Source: Salisapilia sapeloensis
Taxonomy: Eukaryota; Oomycota; Peronosporomycetes; Peronosporales; Salisapiliaceae
Assembly: GCA_023334545.1 (NCBI GenBank)
Contig: JAADVB010000043.1
Span: 33,878-97,877, forward strand
Direction of reading: 5' to 3'
Length of the DNA stretch: 64,000 bases
Each line of letters begins with the position of its first letter. The stretch's first letter is position 1. Below are positions 1-10,899 of this stretch, one piece after another. Both the position numbers and the translations under genes were made by a program. The notes beneath the pieces are model-generated. The model had not been told where the DNA came from. It did not search any database and saw nothing but the letters and a program-made list of their open reading frames with translations.

Positions 1-64
1 CGATTGCTCACGTTCTTCCGTCGGCATCACATTAGCATATGTGCCATAAAGCTATTTAAATGGA

Positions 65-784
65 TTAATGGCTCAGCAATAGTGTATTTATATGAGTAAA
101 TAAGGAGTCCGGACTGACCATTCGGACGGTGATGAAGCCAGCTTGATTCGCTGCCTTAATTTCATAAAACGCTTTTCTGCCGACAAAGACAACAGCAGAT
201 GGTGGTAACATTAAACGCCTACTAATCTCTTTCATTGCGACAGTCAGCTGACTCACAGTCGGGTTTGCAGCTACACTAACGCTTTCCTGGAAGAAATCGG
301 ACAGTCCGAGTGTTTGGAGGCGCTCCAACTGCACTTCTCTTTTACCAATGAGCACGAGCCCCAGGCGATAGTTACTAGCTCTTAATTCCTCCAGCGTCTT
401 GTTCGAGTGCTCGAATGGTTCAATCGTCTGCGCTTCTGGAATTCGACTGGCGTAATAAGCATCGACGACCCTCGATCCAGCAGCCGAAGACAGCTTCCCA
501 TCCTTCACAAGGCTATCTACGAAAAAAGGGAAGCGTTCTCGATATCCGTACGCAGCGCGAAAAAGCTGAATGGCTTCCACAGCCTCACTTTCGCTCACAA
601 ATGCATGCTCCTCGACCAATTGTTGGACGCCTCGGTCGATGGCGAAGTGAGCGAGGGATCCCGTATGGTCATACAATACATCATCTAAAATCATGACAAC
701 AGCCTGTATTCTCCTCTTCTTGGGGTCTATTTGAAAGCTGTTCATTGTTTCATGTAGCTCATGCATAGAGATAGATGCTGCCAT
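65..784 (-). CDS. HAD-superfamily-like protein, predicted catalytically dead
   Basis: Single-exon 239-residue protein. Its layout matches haloacid dehalogenase (HAD) hydrolases of the pyrimidine 5'-nucleotidase type (family knowledge): an N-terminal LDDVLYD stretch at residues 33-39, a helical cap, then three later motifs. Each catalytic motif is altered. The nucleophile Asp of the usual DLDDTLYD is Ile32. The Thr/Ser of motif II is missing in LVLIGKR (about 144-150). The motif III Lys-Pro is Asn-Pro (175-176). The motif IV Gly-Asp is Gly-Arg (203-204) and its second Asp is Glu209. The frame is intact across the whole fold, so it is not a decaying pseudogene. I infer a non-enzymatic binding or regulatory role. 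The fold call is fairly secure and the loss of activity is an inference from the missing residues. The ATG at 784 is the first in frame. Confidence 0.75.
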   Translation of the reverse strand: MAASISMHELHETMNSFQIDPKKRRIQAVVMILDDVLYDHTGSLAHFAIDRGVQQLVEEHAFVSESEAVEAIQLFRAAYGYRERFPFFVDSLVKDGKLSSAAGSRVVDAYYASRIPEAQTIEPFEHSNKTLEELRASNYRLGLVLIGKREVQLERLQTLGLSDFFQESVSVAANPTVSQLTVAMKEISRRLMLPPSAVVFVGRKAFYEIKAANQAGFITVRMVSPDSLFTHINTLLLSH

Positions 785-940
785 TCGGTCTCGAGACCGT
801 TAAATGAATTTGTATCGTGCTTAGCTGTCAACTTGAAGCTCGTATCGAAATGTTACATCTACTTTACGAAGGAATTTGTATTGCGTTGGTGCAGTGTTTT
901 ATGGACGCGGTAATCACCAGCATAAAGAAGGTGGAGAATC

Positions 941-1759
941 ATGGCCGAGCGCAGTGCGGCACAGGACGCGGTGATCAAGGTCTTGGTACTTGGAGATGCT
1001 GCCACGGGTAAAACGAGTATCATCAAGAGGTATGCCTCCTTTGCAGTGAAAGAACAGAATCCCGTAGCAAATTATCATGGGGGTTTATCGAATAGATATG
1101 TTCATGATGCCTTCTCGGAGCAGCATCGAACGACTATCGGCGTGGATTTTGCACTGAAGGCTGTCACTGTGGATGGAACGACAGTCCGTCTTCAGCTGTG
1201 GGATATTGCAGGTACAATCTCTCCTTTGAAGGTGCTTCTACACTGGGTTTTAATGGAATCTGCATGCAGGTCAAGAGCATTTTCGAGCTCTAAACCGAGT
1301 ACCACTACAGATATGAATCTTCCTGCTACTATATCTCTGATGAACTACTTGTAGGTGTACTATAAAGATGCACTTGGAGCTCTCCTCGTGTACGACATGT
1401 CTCGACCGGAAACCTTTGACAGCGTCTTGAAGTGGAAGCACGAGATTGACGCGAAAGTCGAGCTTCCGAATGAAAAGCCGCTTCCTGTGATCCTTTGTGG
1501 AAACAAATGTGACTTGGCGAATGGTGCGGACGCGACGGCATTGGATGAATTGTGTGAACAGCATGGATTTGCCGGGTGGTTCGAGACATCTGCAAAGGAG
1601 AATACGAACATTGAGGAGGCCAACCGTGCACTTGTGACGAACATTTTGGAGCATCAAGACATTTTTGAAAAGAAGCTGCAGTCAAAGCGTACGGACACGG
1701 TCCGTCCATCGCAATCAGACTCTACGAGTGCCCAATGCAGTTATTGCTGCACCTTTTAA
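941..1759 (+). CDS. Rab32/Rab38-type small GTPase, four exons
   Basis: Exons 941-1029, 1096-1211, 1270-1298 and 1355-1759 give 212 residues. Rab GTPases control vesicle traffic; Rab32 types act on lysosome-related organelles and mitochondria-associated membranes. Seen: P-loop [19 protein letters not shown] switch I region, DIAGQE joined across the second intron, NKCD, and ETSAK. Rab32 family features include VLKWK, LPN before the NKCD strand, and [12 protein letters not shown]. The end CCTF carries cysteines for prenylation. Intron 1 (1030-1095) is 66 nt and has no stop in frame, so a plain ORF reading keeps it; removing it restores the family sequence KRYVHDAF. The tiny 29-nt exon 3 restores QEHFRALNR. 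Confidence 0.92.
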
Positions 1760-2945
1760 ACACTTGGATGCTAAAGGCGGTACGAATCAAATAACATGGC
1801 AACGGTACTCTTAAATGACGTTGCATTTTATTCCTGCCTTGCATCAAAAACTGGTTCATTGATACACAAAGGTGATATTCAGATACTCTTCATGTCATCA
1901 TTGAAACCTCTTGTGCTTCTTTCTTTCTACACAGTTCAGGCAGATAAGCAAGCGCCATCAATACATATTTACCATCATGGTTCGACCGTATTAGTAGATA
2001 TTTTAAAGTAGAGCATGGCAGCATGAAGGTGGACTGAAAGAAGCTTAAACCCATGCAAGTACGTTTTGTAGGTTCAAGGTGAGAATCAGTTATGCAGCGC
2101 TCCTTGGAATATGACAATACTGCCTCATCCCCTTTGCACGCCCCCATGTAGATAGATAGCGTAAGAAAACAACTGGGCACCTAGAATCAGCATGCTATAA
2201 GTTTGGATACCCTAGGGGACTACACATACGCTTAAGGAAGTCATGTACGATGACATCGTTATAATTACGAAGCTTAACATAGAACATTTTTCCTGTTTAT
2301 AAACAGCTTAGTGATTGTGTATGACTTGGTCGCCTGTTACAAGGTTTCTAATCGTGTCGTAGCTTTGGGCGTAAAGTGGATCATCTAGTAACAGTAGTTA
2401 AGTATCCGATACAACCAAATCCTTTAAGTGTCTGCCTTTTGTATCGAGCGCTTTTAAAGTAATTGGGCTTAGCTACCCTGTCAAACTCTTATAATTCCTA
2501 AGCTTTGGAAACCACCGCCTATGACGGCTAGAGCAACAGAAATGTCATGCAAAATGATAGACATCTGTCATGCTTCTTATACTTTGTATCTTATAAGAAT
2601 GTCCGTGTTGCCGACAGCATAAACGAAATGACCACCGTCGGAGGCACTCAGTATGATTTTATCCGACTTGTAGTTCATATAGAAACTCTAGCTCTATCGA
2701 CTAGACTAAAACCTACTAACCAACCGACTTTGATATAACAAATGATTTAATCTACCAGTTTTTCCTTTAAGTAACTTGTCAGGACGATGACTACGAACAA
2801 AATGCCTTTGAACTCATCTATGTATCGACCATGACGACGTCAACTCTAGCTTGACAGAGGAGGTAAATCAACACTGCAACTATATCAGTTAGAATGAAAT
2901 TTGAAGTTCGTAACAGTACTCATTGAGTGGCAAACAAATCCCCGA
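1760..2945. other. Intergenic region, no supported feature
   Basis: About 1.2 kb between the Rab gene and the mL40 gene, both on the plus strand. Only short frames occur (for example 1796-2011 and 2547-2738), with no recognisable motif or convincing splice sites. I see no RNA gene. It presumably holds the Rab 3' UTR and the mL40 promoter. Confidence 0.6.
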
Positions 2946-3434
2946 ATGATCATGGAACGAGTAGCTCGTGACGGACGGATGCTCGTGCGCACGTTTGCCT
3001 CTAAGAGCAAGCAGGCGAAGAAGTCAAAGGGTGTCTCGGGTGATGGCAACTTTGAAATGATGCTCCGCGCCATTCGTGGCCGAACACCTGACGCGTAAGC
3101 TCCACATTCACACTCGTGCTACATCCACCTTGCTTTATTGACAACGCTTATATCCTCTAGCGAGCCATTCACAGATGAAGAGAAAGCTCGTCATGCCGAG
3201 GTGGCCAAGGTGTTCAACCGCAACACGACGATCGAGCACAATCACTTCATGAAGGACTTGCAGACGAAGATCGATCTCAAGTGGGACGCCATCAATGCTC
3301 TTCCGGCAGAACTGCAGGAAGAAGCTCTCGAGCAAGACTTTGCGCCTCCTCCACCAGGCCGATTCATGGCGACGTGGACGCCACCGATCCCTGGCTTCAA
3401 GCGTTACGTTGGCCAGGAAGATGAAGACGACTAA
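2946..3434 (+). CDS. MRPL40: Mitochondrial large-subunit ribosomal protein mL40
   Basis: Exons 2946-3094 and 3161-3434 give 140 residues. mL40 is a eukaryote-specific protein of the mitochondrial ribosome large subunit. The C-terminal half aligns by eye with animal mL40: an FTDEEKARH helix, then a long charged helix, LPAELQEEAL, an acidic/proline stretch and the diagnostic TPPIPGF near the end. The N-terminus (MIMERVARDGRMLVRTFAS) is rich in Arg and Ser and lacks acidic runs except early, as expected for a mitochondrial presequence. The ATG at 2946 was chosen because upstream in-frame codons lack an ATG. The 66-nt intron has a GTAAGC donor and a CTCTAG acceptor. Confidence 0.72.
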
Positions 3435-3480
3435 CTAGACAACAAGCACGCTTCCTAAACCATATTCGTACATTCTATCT

Positions 3481-6395
3481 CTACATTACTTGATCCTTGG
3501 TCTTTTCCGCCGACGGATGCTTGTACCACCACTCCTTCACGTTACGTTGGATCACCAGCGACGCCAAGGCATGCGTCTTCATTCGGGCAAAGTTCTTTCG
3601 ACATAAAGCACCTCGAGTAGCCGCCTGGACTTTGATCGTCACGTTCTTCGCCTGGAGAAAGCTGCGTCTCGCGAGCATCGATCGAGTCGCTGCTTGCACA
3701 GTCACTGCCGCTCGTTCCCGTTCCGACAGTTCCGTCGGCTGTTTGACGAGAGGCGTTTCCATCGACTTGGCTGCTTCATGCAACCTCCTTGTCGTCTCTC
3801 GCATCTTCTTGTAATTCCGTCGAAGGAGCCACAGACGAACGTTGTGCTGCAAGACTTTAACTTCATCTTCCAACGAACTACGCTCTTCGGGACCCATGAG
3901 CTCCATCGCTCCTTCCAGCTTAGACTGGTGCGCTTCATCATCTGCAATGGCACTCTTGACATCCGAGTCCATCGCATCACTTTCATAGTTCGACACGACG
4001 TCATCTCGCAAAGGAGACACGAACGGAGAGTGCATACTAGCATCCCCCACACTACTCGCTTCTCCTACACTCTCCTTCCGTCGAGATGACGAGTCTCGAC
4101 TAAAGCTCAGTGTCAACGCGCACTTGTCATGCAGACTCATGGTCGAGAACGCACCCATGAGGAACTTGCGATTCGTCTCGTGGTTTTCATTCGTATACGT
4201 TGCTTGCATCCCTCTCCCTCCACCTACTTGCTCTTCGTCGGATGCAACGTTCATACGCAGTCGCTTGGCCATATCCGCCTGCCCTGACTTTTCAGCTCGA
4301 TCAGCAGGTGTGCAGCCATCAAAGTCGAGGGCAAAGAGATCAGCACCCGACGTGAGCAGGACGTCGACAACTTGCTGATGACCACAGCCTGCTGCTAGGT
4401 GCAGAGCTGTCTGACCTTGTGTGCTCTGCTGATTCACGTGTGCGCCGTGAGACAGTAACAAGGGAACGAGACGAACGTAGTTATAAAAGCAAACGTAATG
4501 CAAGAGACTCAGTCCGGTCTCGTCTAAAGAGTTGAGCTCCTCCAAGAGCTCATCGCTGGAATGTGCGACGGCTACGAGTTGCTGCACGACGCCTTCAAGT
4601 AACGAGTCAGAGAGAGATTCAAGCTCCTGGTCACTTAATTGGTCCACCGTTCCGTCGTCCGCAGCGCCTGTCGGAGACGACAGTGGCGTCGGCTCTCCAC
4701 TAGAAGCAAACGCTGGTGTCTGCTGGTCTGATGTGTTGTCTATGGAAGCTTTCTCGTCCACAAAGTTGGCGAAGGGACTGGAAGACGTGATGGCATTATG
4801 AAACTCGGACAATCGCTCGACAATTCGAATCTTACACTGTCGATCGTCGACTATCATGTACTAGTTATAAAGGATCAAATGTGTTGATGTAGAGAATGGG
4901 GACGTACGTTCTGAGTCACCAAAGGAGAAGAGGTTGGAGACATCAAGAGCGGTGGAGCTTTCTGGTATATTCGTAGGCGTGATAGCGTAGCGACTGCGTT
5001 TGCCAGTACCTTTGATCATGTTCGATCCTTTTAAAGGCGATGTAGATTGTACTGGTGTATCCACATCTGTATCCATGAACTTTTCATTGTACAAAGCTTT
5101 TCGTCCGACTGGAAGAGGCGGTGATACTTGGTCTAAACTACGATAGCTAAAGGACTTGATGCTAGACACGCGTACTAGTCTCGCGTTGTCGTCACGCTGT
5201 GCGACGAAGAGGTCGACGATGCCCGACTCCTTGGCTCGTGGAGCTAATTCAGTCATTAGATCATGAAGAAGAAAGGTATTGGAGAGATGGCTACCTGTAC
5301 AGCGAAGGACTGTGTCGGACACACGCTCAGTAGCGACAGGTGAATGATTGCCAAACTGGACAACCACCTCTGGCTCATTTTCGCTAGTGACTTTCGTAGG
5401 TAGACTGGCATGGAGGCATACGAGGATCTTTGCACCGCCATGAACAAAGTCCCAGTCGGGTGAAAAGTCAGAGATATCGACGACTGGATCTGATACACTT
5501 TCTCTTGTATCATCTGTAGGTGTCGGGATGTATGGGACGTCCTGAAAGTCTAACATGTCGTTGAATGAAAGCCTGATGTCGTCACTGTCTTGGCGTAAGA
5601 GCTGATCTGCAGAGACGCAAGTCGAATTTTCTCCTACTGTGTCATGCAGGAGATCCATGTCGAAGTCATTTTTCATGATACTGTCGACGGTTTCATCAGA
5701 TAAATTAGCCTGAATCGAGTTATCTGAAGATGGTATCGTGGAGGCTTGGGAAGATGGCTGTACGGGATCCGGAACGGTAGAAACACTCTTGTCTCCCGCT
5801 CGACTGACTTTCTTATTTGCTTCATCGAAATAGTGAACGAGGACGATATGGTGGCTCGAATCTCGAAGTCCATAGCTCCGACGATGAAAAGTCTAAATGG
5901 ATACTTGAGCCCCATAGATACTTTTTATAAGACAATGGATGGAGACGTACGCTGACTTCGGATGAATGGACGTACGTTCCGAGAATAGTGGTCTCCCGAT
6001 TGACAACTAGCTTCGCTCGATCTTCACGAACCTATGATATACGCATTAAGCACTGTTTAACGAATAAAGAGAAGAGGAGGTGTACTCGTCCAGTGTCTTT
6101 CCGAATCTGCCATTTCCATCCATCGTTCTTAAAGTTAGGGAGTACAGAGGAATCGTACAGCAGGAGCGTTCCACCTATAGCCAGACAATACGGTGAGTAT
6201 GTGCACGACATGTCGAAATCCGGTGGCAAGTCTCATCTTACTTTGGCACCGAGGATGGACCTGTGTGTGAAGTGGCCATCCAATCCGGTCTTGGTGCGTG
6301 AGGACGAATGCTAGCTCATCTTTGACAAGCCAACGTCGAGTCGCTGCTTCTTGGATGCGAGCTGCACGACCAGCAATCGTGCTGCCGTCAAACAT
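3481..6395 (-). CDS. CAMTA-type calmodulin-binding transcription factor, five exons
   Basis: Hand-spliced exons 6395-6242, 6174-6086, 6031-5951, 5892-4908 and 4850-3481 give 892 residues with matching phases throughout. CAMTA proteins bind CGCG-type DNA and calmodulin to couple Ca2+ signals to transcription. Domains in order: CG-1 DNA-binding domain (about 1-135; ATRRWLVKDELAFVL, then NFKNDGWKWQIRKD, VRED, FHRRSYGLRD, HIVLVHY), a TIG/IPT fold (about 250-345; FSPDWDFVHGGAKILV), two or more ankyrin repeats (about 550-640; GQTALHLAAGCGH), and tandem IQ motifs (about 820-890; VTVQAATRSMLARR). The CG-1 domain is cut by three introns, so its parts lie in different frames. The gene ends 46 bp from the stop of mL40 on the other strand. 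Confidence 0.93.
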
Positions 6396-8544
6396 CGCAC
6401 TTATGTCCGACAGTTTGTGCTTTGTACCGAGGCCTTTTTATTTTGCAGCTGAATAGACGCGGTACATACTTTATTCAAGTTGATGAGCAGTGGTCAGTGA
6501 ATCAATACAGGATCGCGTGTTGAACCCAAAATGATTCTAAACACTCCCATCTCATTTCTTAGAAGACACAGCAGGATGCGCATTTTAATCGTACTTGTGG
6601 TGGAAGCACGGCTCAAGAGTACACAAAGCGTCAGAATAATATGTTTGCATTATTTGCCGTGCCACTGATGGATTACCTAGTTGTGTACATATAAGTCTTA
6701 CAAGAAAAGTCGGAGAATCGAGTTAGATACGCTTCTACTTGGACCAGTCACTAAAAAAATGGATTTCTGGTTCTCGAATAAACTAGAGGATATAATTTTC
6801 AGTTGGTGCCTTTGTGTGATATTGGTATGGAGCCGATTGATTTACAAAGAGCTCGAGCTCATGTCATCATGGCCAGGTTTCCATTAATCCACTCTATGGT
6901 TTGCAGTGTGGTCGTATGGATCTGAAACCATTCTAGCAGGCTTCAAGAAAGCAATCGTTGTAACCCAAAAGACTGATTCGTGGTTTAACTTTTCTTGTGC
7001 TGGAATCGCGCGACTCTGGAAAAAGTGGATCCATTTTTGTCTTTTCACTTTGACAATTGGATGTTTCGCACATAGTACTTTTGAGCTGATAAGACCTGCG
7101 ATAACTTCGCACATTGCTTTTACTCGAAGACAATTAGTTTCATTGGTTTGTGATAAACTCATAAAATCTTTATTTCTTTTTATAAAATTATATCGCTCTG
7201 TTCAATTGCTAGTTTCCAATCTCAATTTGTTTCTTGGTGGCCAGTAACTACCATCACAATGATAGCAATGATGTTAGTACTGAATTCGTTCGCTGCTCTT
7301 AAGCAAGGTACAAGCTGTCCAAAGAAATTAATGTTTGTACATAATTACGAAAAATTTACTGCCATTACCGAGCAGTAAAGTTGCCATCGACAAAGAGATA
7401 CTTTGTAGCCCCTAACTCTAATTGAATACACAACAACAATGGACTAAAGTTACACGCACTAAAGAACCTAGATTGTACTGTCGCGGAAAAACGGAAGCAT
7501 GCGAAGTATTGATTAAAATGAAGTCACTCATACAGCAATGTACCACGGTTTGCCATGGAGCAGTGACTCTCACAAGATTTCGCTTTCAATTCAGCAGCCT
7601 CTTTATAATTTATATTTAAATCAATACTGTAGTATTTTGCCAATGCCAAGTTTCCATCAACAAATCTATAGACTCAAAGTCTTGTCTTTTGTCATTTCTT
7701 GCATTTCAATTCATTGCTTTTAGCAAAGACTGCACTTTAGTCACAACGTCACCTTAGCTTTTGTACACGATTTGTGGAAAGGAGAATCTACTTTGATTTG
7801 GCGCATGCTGTCCAATGCAACTGAAGATTGATCTTGCACACTTGCAGGTAACCAAAGTACCAAGGTAAGAAAGCACATACACAGCTTTTTGTATCCTATT
7901 TTCTCAATATGAACTGTAAACGGAGTCACTACATTTGTAACTCGAGCAGCTTTAAAATTTGGTTCAAGTTTGGATATGGAAACTCAGGATCGTACTGATT
8001 ACACTAAACCACAGTTGCTCACTTCATTTACTGCATGTTACTTCATGCGCATCACTGTCTCTATTCATTATATACTCTATGCTCCTAGTCGACTTCAACG
8101 ATACTTCATTCCTATCGATCCCACTAGATCTGCGTTCTTGCATACGCAGCTAGTCTTCCTTCATTGTGTGGTAGATCATCCTTCATGCATGCTACATAAT
8201 TGCGACGCTCTTCACGCCTAAAAAGGATAGAATGGTCGATTAGTTGCTAGGACAAGTAGGTCATTTTTGCGAGATGTGTCCAAAACTTCGCGCGTGTCCA
8301 GTCTTCTAGTGCCATGTCACATTTTCAGTATGCTAGGTCAATATGCCTTGCTTCCGACCTAGAAGGTATGATGGCATCAACCCTACTTTGAAAAGTTTCC
8401 GTGCATCTTCCATGCGGATGTAGTCACCCTGTTAACCTTTTCAAGATCGCGTCAAGGTACATCTGGATGAAACCGAATAAAGCCTAGTGCTGTCATTTTA
8501 GTTTTATCTTCGTACAGCTCACTTCACCTCAAGATCTTCATCCA
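6396..8544. other. Gene-poor, AT-rich intergenic region
   Basis: The longest gap in the window (2.1 kb), between the divergent CAMTA and sepiapterin-reductase-like genes. It is visibly richer in A and T than neighbouring coding sequence. Several short frames exist (6681-6887, 6906-7247, 7422-7619, 7970-8221), but none has a recognisable motif or a credible splice partner. One minus-strand frame at 7741-7929 has a signal-peptide-like start but no ATG at its beginning. I see no transposase, reverse transcriptase, terminal repeat or RNA gene. It could hold degraded accessory genes as well as the two promoters. Confidence 0.5.
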
Positions 8545-9724
8545 ATGCGTTCAGCAGTCATCGTTACTGGAGCTTCACAAGGCTACGGTCGTAGCCTCGT
8601 TATGGCCTTCGCAAACAATATTCCTGAAGGAGATATCGACTTTGTAAGCTATCTATAAATTAATTTGTTGTAAATGTGAATAGTATCTCACTTATATACT
8701 AGTACTTGATGGCGAGAAATGAAGATGGCTTAAAGCAAACCGAGTCGGAGCTGCGTAAAGCATGGGATGCCAAGGTCTATCGCTCCTTACCACATTTGAA
8801 GCTGCAGACTGATCGTGCAAGTAGAAAGTTACCAATCGTGCTGTGGGAAGCTTCTTGATGACGGTCGATCTTTCGAATCCTACCGACTACACAGTCAAAA
8901 TCGACGCTGTTATCAGCCAGGTACTGGTTATGCGTCAAGTTTTACTACATATCATTAATTTATCCCGACATTTAGTTGAAAGCGGGCAACTACGATCGTC
9001 TTTACTTGGTTCATAATGCTGGTTCTTTAGGTGAGCTTGGTTATGCACAAGAAGTAAGCTCACCTGAAGCCATCAGCTCTTACATGGAGCTGAATGTGAA
9101 CTCTCTCATTTGGTTTAACAAATGGTATTTCCTATCGCTTCAAAACTCACATGGATTGAGCTGATGATCATGTAGTTTCATCGAAGTATTTGGAGCGAGT
9201 CGGGAGGAGCTTGACAATAAGACGCCACCAGAGACAGACCAACGCTCTCTTATAATCAACATCACTTCGCTTTGTGCAATCGAACCGTTCGTGACCCAGC
9301 AGCTCTATTGCCTAGGAAAAGCTGCACGAGACATGCACGTACGCGTGATTGCGGGCGAGCAAGAGCCATCTCCGAAGCTACGTCTACTGAGCTACTCGCC
9401 AGGTCCTATGGACACTGACATGCATGTGACCATGCGTGGCTCGGACAAGCTTCGCAAAGACCTGAACGAGATGTTTAATAGCCTCAAGACAGAGGTTTAT
9501 CTACTAGACATATTATACTTAACAGTGGCTAATATGATTGTAGGACAAGCTGGTGAAGACGGATGAGTCGGCTCGCCGTGGTGTCTGCTTGGCTTTGAGT
9601 GGCAAGTTCGAATCGGGCGCTCACATTGACTACTTTGGTAAAGTTTTTGCTTACTACTGACATCTTCATTCGATTGAAAGTGGCTGTGCACGGTTAAATA
9701 GACGAGACCGCGTTGCCGTATTAA
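8545..9724 (+). CDS. Sepiapterin-reductase-like short-chain dehydrogenase, seven exons
   Basis: Exons 8545-8643, 8703-8774, 8825-8920, 8976-9124, 9176-9494, 9544-9637 and 9702-9724 give 283 residues. Sepiapterin reductases are NADPH-dependent short-chain dehydrogenases that complete tetrahydrobiopterin synthesis. Seen: nucleotide-binding TGASQGYGRS near the N-terminus, LMARNEDGL after strand 2, LVHNAGSLGELG, ITSLCAIEPF, the catalytic pair in YCLGKAARDMH, SPGPMDTDMH, and the closing SGAHIDYF. The order and spacing match SPR rather than a generic dehydrogenase. This is the most intron-rich gene in the window; the last exon is only 23 nt. True substrate specificity cannot be read from sequence. 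Confidence 0.85.
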
Positions 9725-9781
9725 ACGAAAGAGGAATGCAAATACAACGCATTGAATGCTACATGCTGTTTATTCTGTTTC

Positions 9782-10600
9782 TTATATGTGATAGACATGT
9801 CCACTCATGATGCTTACACTTTTCATCTGTGCCATCGCTCGTTCGTTCTTGCTTTTCATCTTACGATCGTGCCATGCACGTCGGCTTTCATCCTGAAACT
9901 CGGCTTCCCAACTAATCCCAGGAACCTTGACAAGCTTCGCGCATGTAGAGGATGGCAAGAGCTGCTGGTAGGTTGCTATCGTCGCGACTTCCTCCACACC
10001 AGCAACGTTGCCTTCTATCCGAAGTCCCTCTCCAAGCAATGGGAATCCAACCTTTGTGAGCAAATTCAAGTCCCATATAGCGAGTGTGTTCCAAGGACTT
10101 GTTCTGCCATTAAGCTCAACGGGTTCTGAAGATGCCTGGAAACTATGACCAGGAAGCGCAGCACCAACAACAAGATCGGAATCCAAGTCCATGCAGTTGG
10201 AAAGGTAGGTGATAGCAGTAACATCCACCTCGATTTCCACAGATTGCAGGATAAGCTTTGTGATGTTGGATGGGAAAGCAGTGGCAGCTTTGGACACGAT
10301 GGCGTTCAGAGCTGGGACAAAGTGTCCCCAGTACGCAATTGGAATGATATGGATAGAAAAGGAAGATTCTAGTGCGTGAGATGTTAATCGGTTCAACAGG
10401 CTGTAGATAGAGGCTGCAAGAGGAGTTGTAGAGTCATGCGCAGGGTTTGGAAGGCCAAACGCGATCAAAACGCCATTGGAATAGCCCTTCGCTCGTTCAC
10501 AAAACTGCAGTAGCTGTTGCAATTCACTATCAACATCAATCGGAGCAGAGGTATCATGATAGGACCAGTGAGTCCTGGTGCCGACAACAGTATCGCTCAT
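9782..10600 (-). CDS. Hypothetical protein, possible GT-A glycosyltransferase-like fold
   Basis: Single-exon 272 residues from the ATG at 10600; an in-frame TGA lies 17 codons or less upstream. I do not recognise the family with confidence. The block MDLDSDLVVGAAL, then GRTSPWNTLAIWDL, GFPLL and GVEEVATIATYQQLL, resembles the acceptor-loop layout of nucleotide-diphospho-sugar transferase-like proteins, where a PWNT(L/A)W segment and a GVEE segment occur; this is only a weak inference. There is no signal peptide or membrane segment. The last 40 residues are basic. Upstream of the start, two other frames look coding but are out of frame (see findings), so the 5' end may be incomplete. Confidence 0.6.
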   Translation of the reverse strand: MSDTVVGTRTHWSYHDTSAPIDVDSELQQLLQFCERAKGYSNGVLIAFGLPNPAHDSTTPLAASIYSLLNRLTSHALESSFSIHIIPIAYWGHFVPALNAIVSKAATAFPSNITKLILQSVEIEVDVTAITYLSNCMDLDSDLVVGAALPGHSFQASSEPVELNGRTSPWNTLAIWDLNLLTKVGFPLLGEGLRIEGNVAGVEEVATIATYQQLLPSSTCAKLVKVPGISWEAEFQDESRRAWHDRKMKSKNERAMAQMKSVSIMSGHVYHI

Positions 10601-10899
10601 TTGCGTTGGAAGTTGTCAGCCACACGTTCTCTGAGTATAACTTCAATAGGAGTTGTTCATCTGCATCAGAGCGATAACTCTGTGCGCGTACACGGAAGGT
10701 ATCGATGGATTTGCACACAATACGATAGGACCATTGGAAACAGAAAAAAGGAGAGGCACTCGAATTGTAGTGCGTAACTTTATTCTTGTTCGCTTATATG
10801 TTGGCTGCTTCTTGTGAGACGTGGCTGTCGTACGTGGTTTGCATCGTGGCTTTGTAGGGCCGTCTTGTAGCTACAACGCTTCGAGTCTCTACTGTATGC

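Noticed and set aside
6906..7247. 113-codon plus-strand ORF with hydrophobic stretches
   Set aside because: Starts mid-frame in AT-rich sequence, the minus strand is equally open, and no motif or splice partner is seen.
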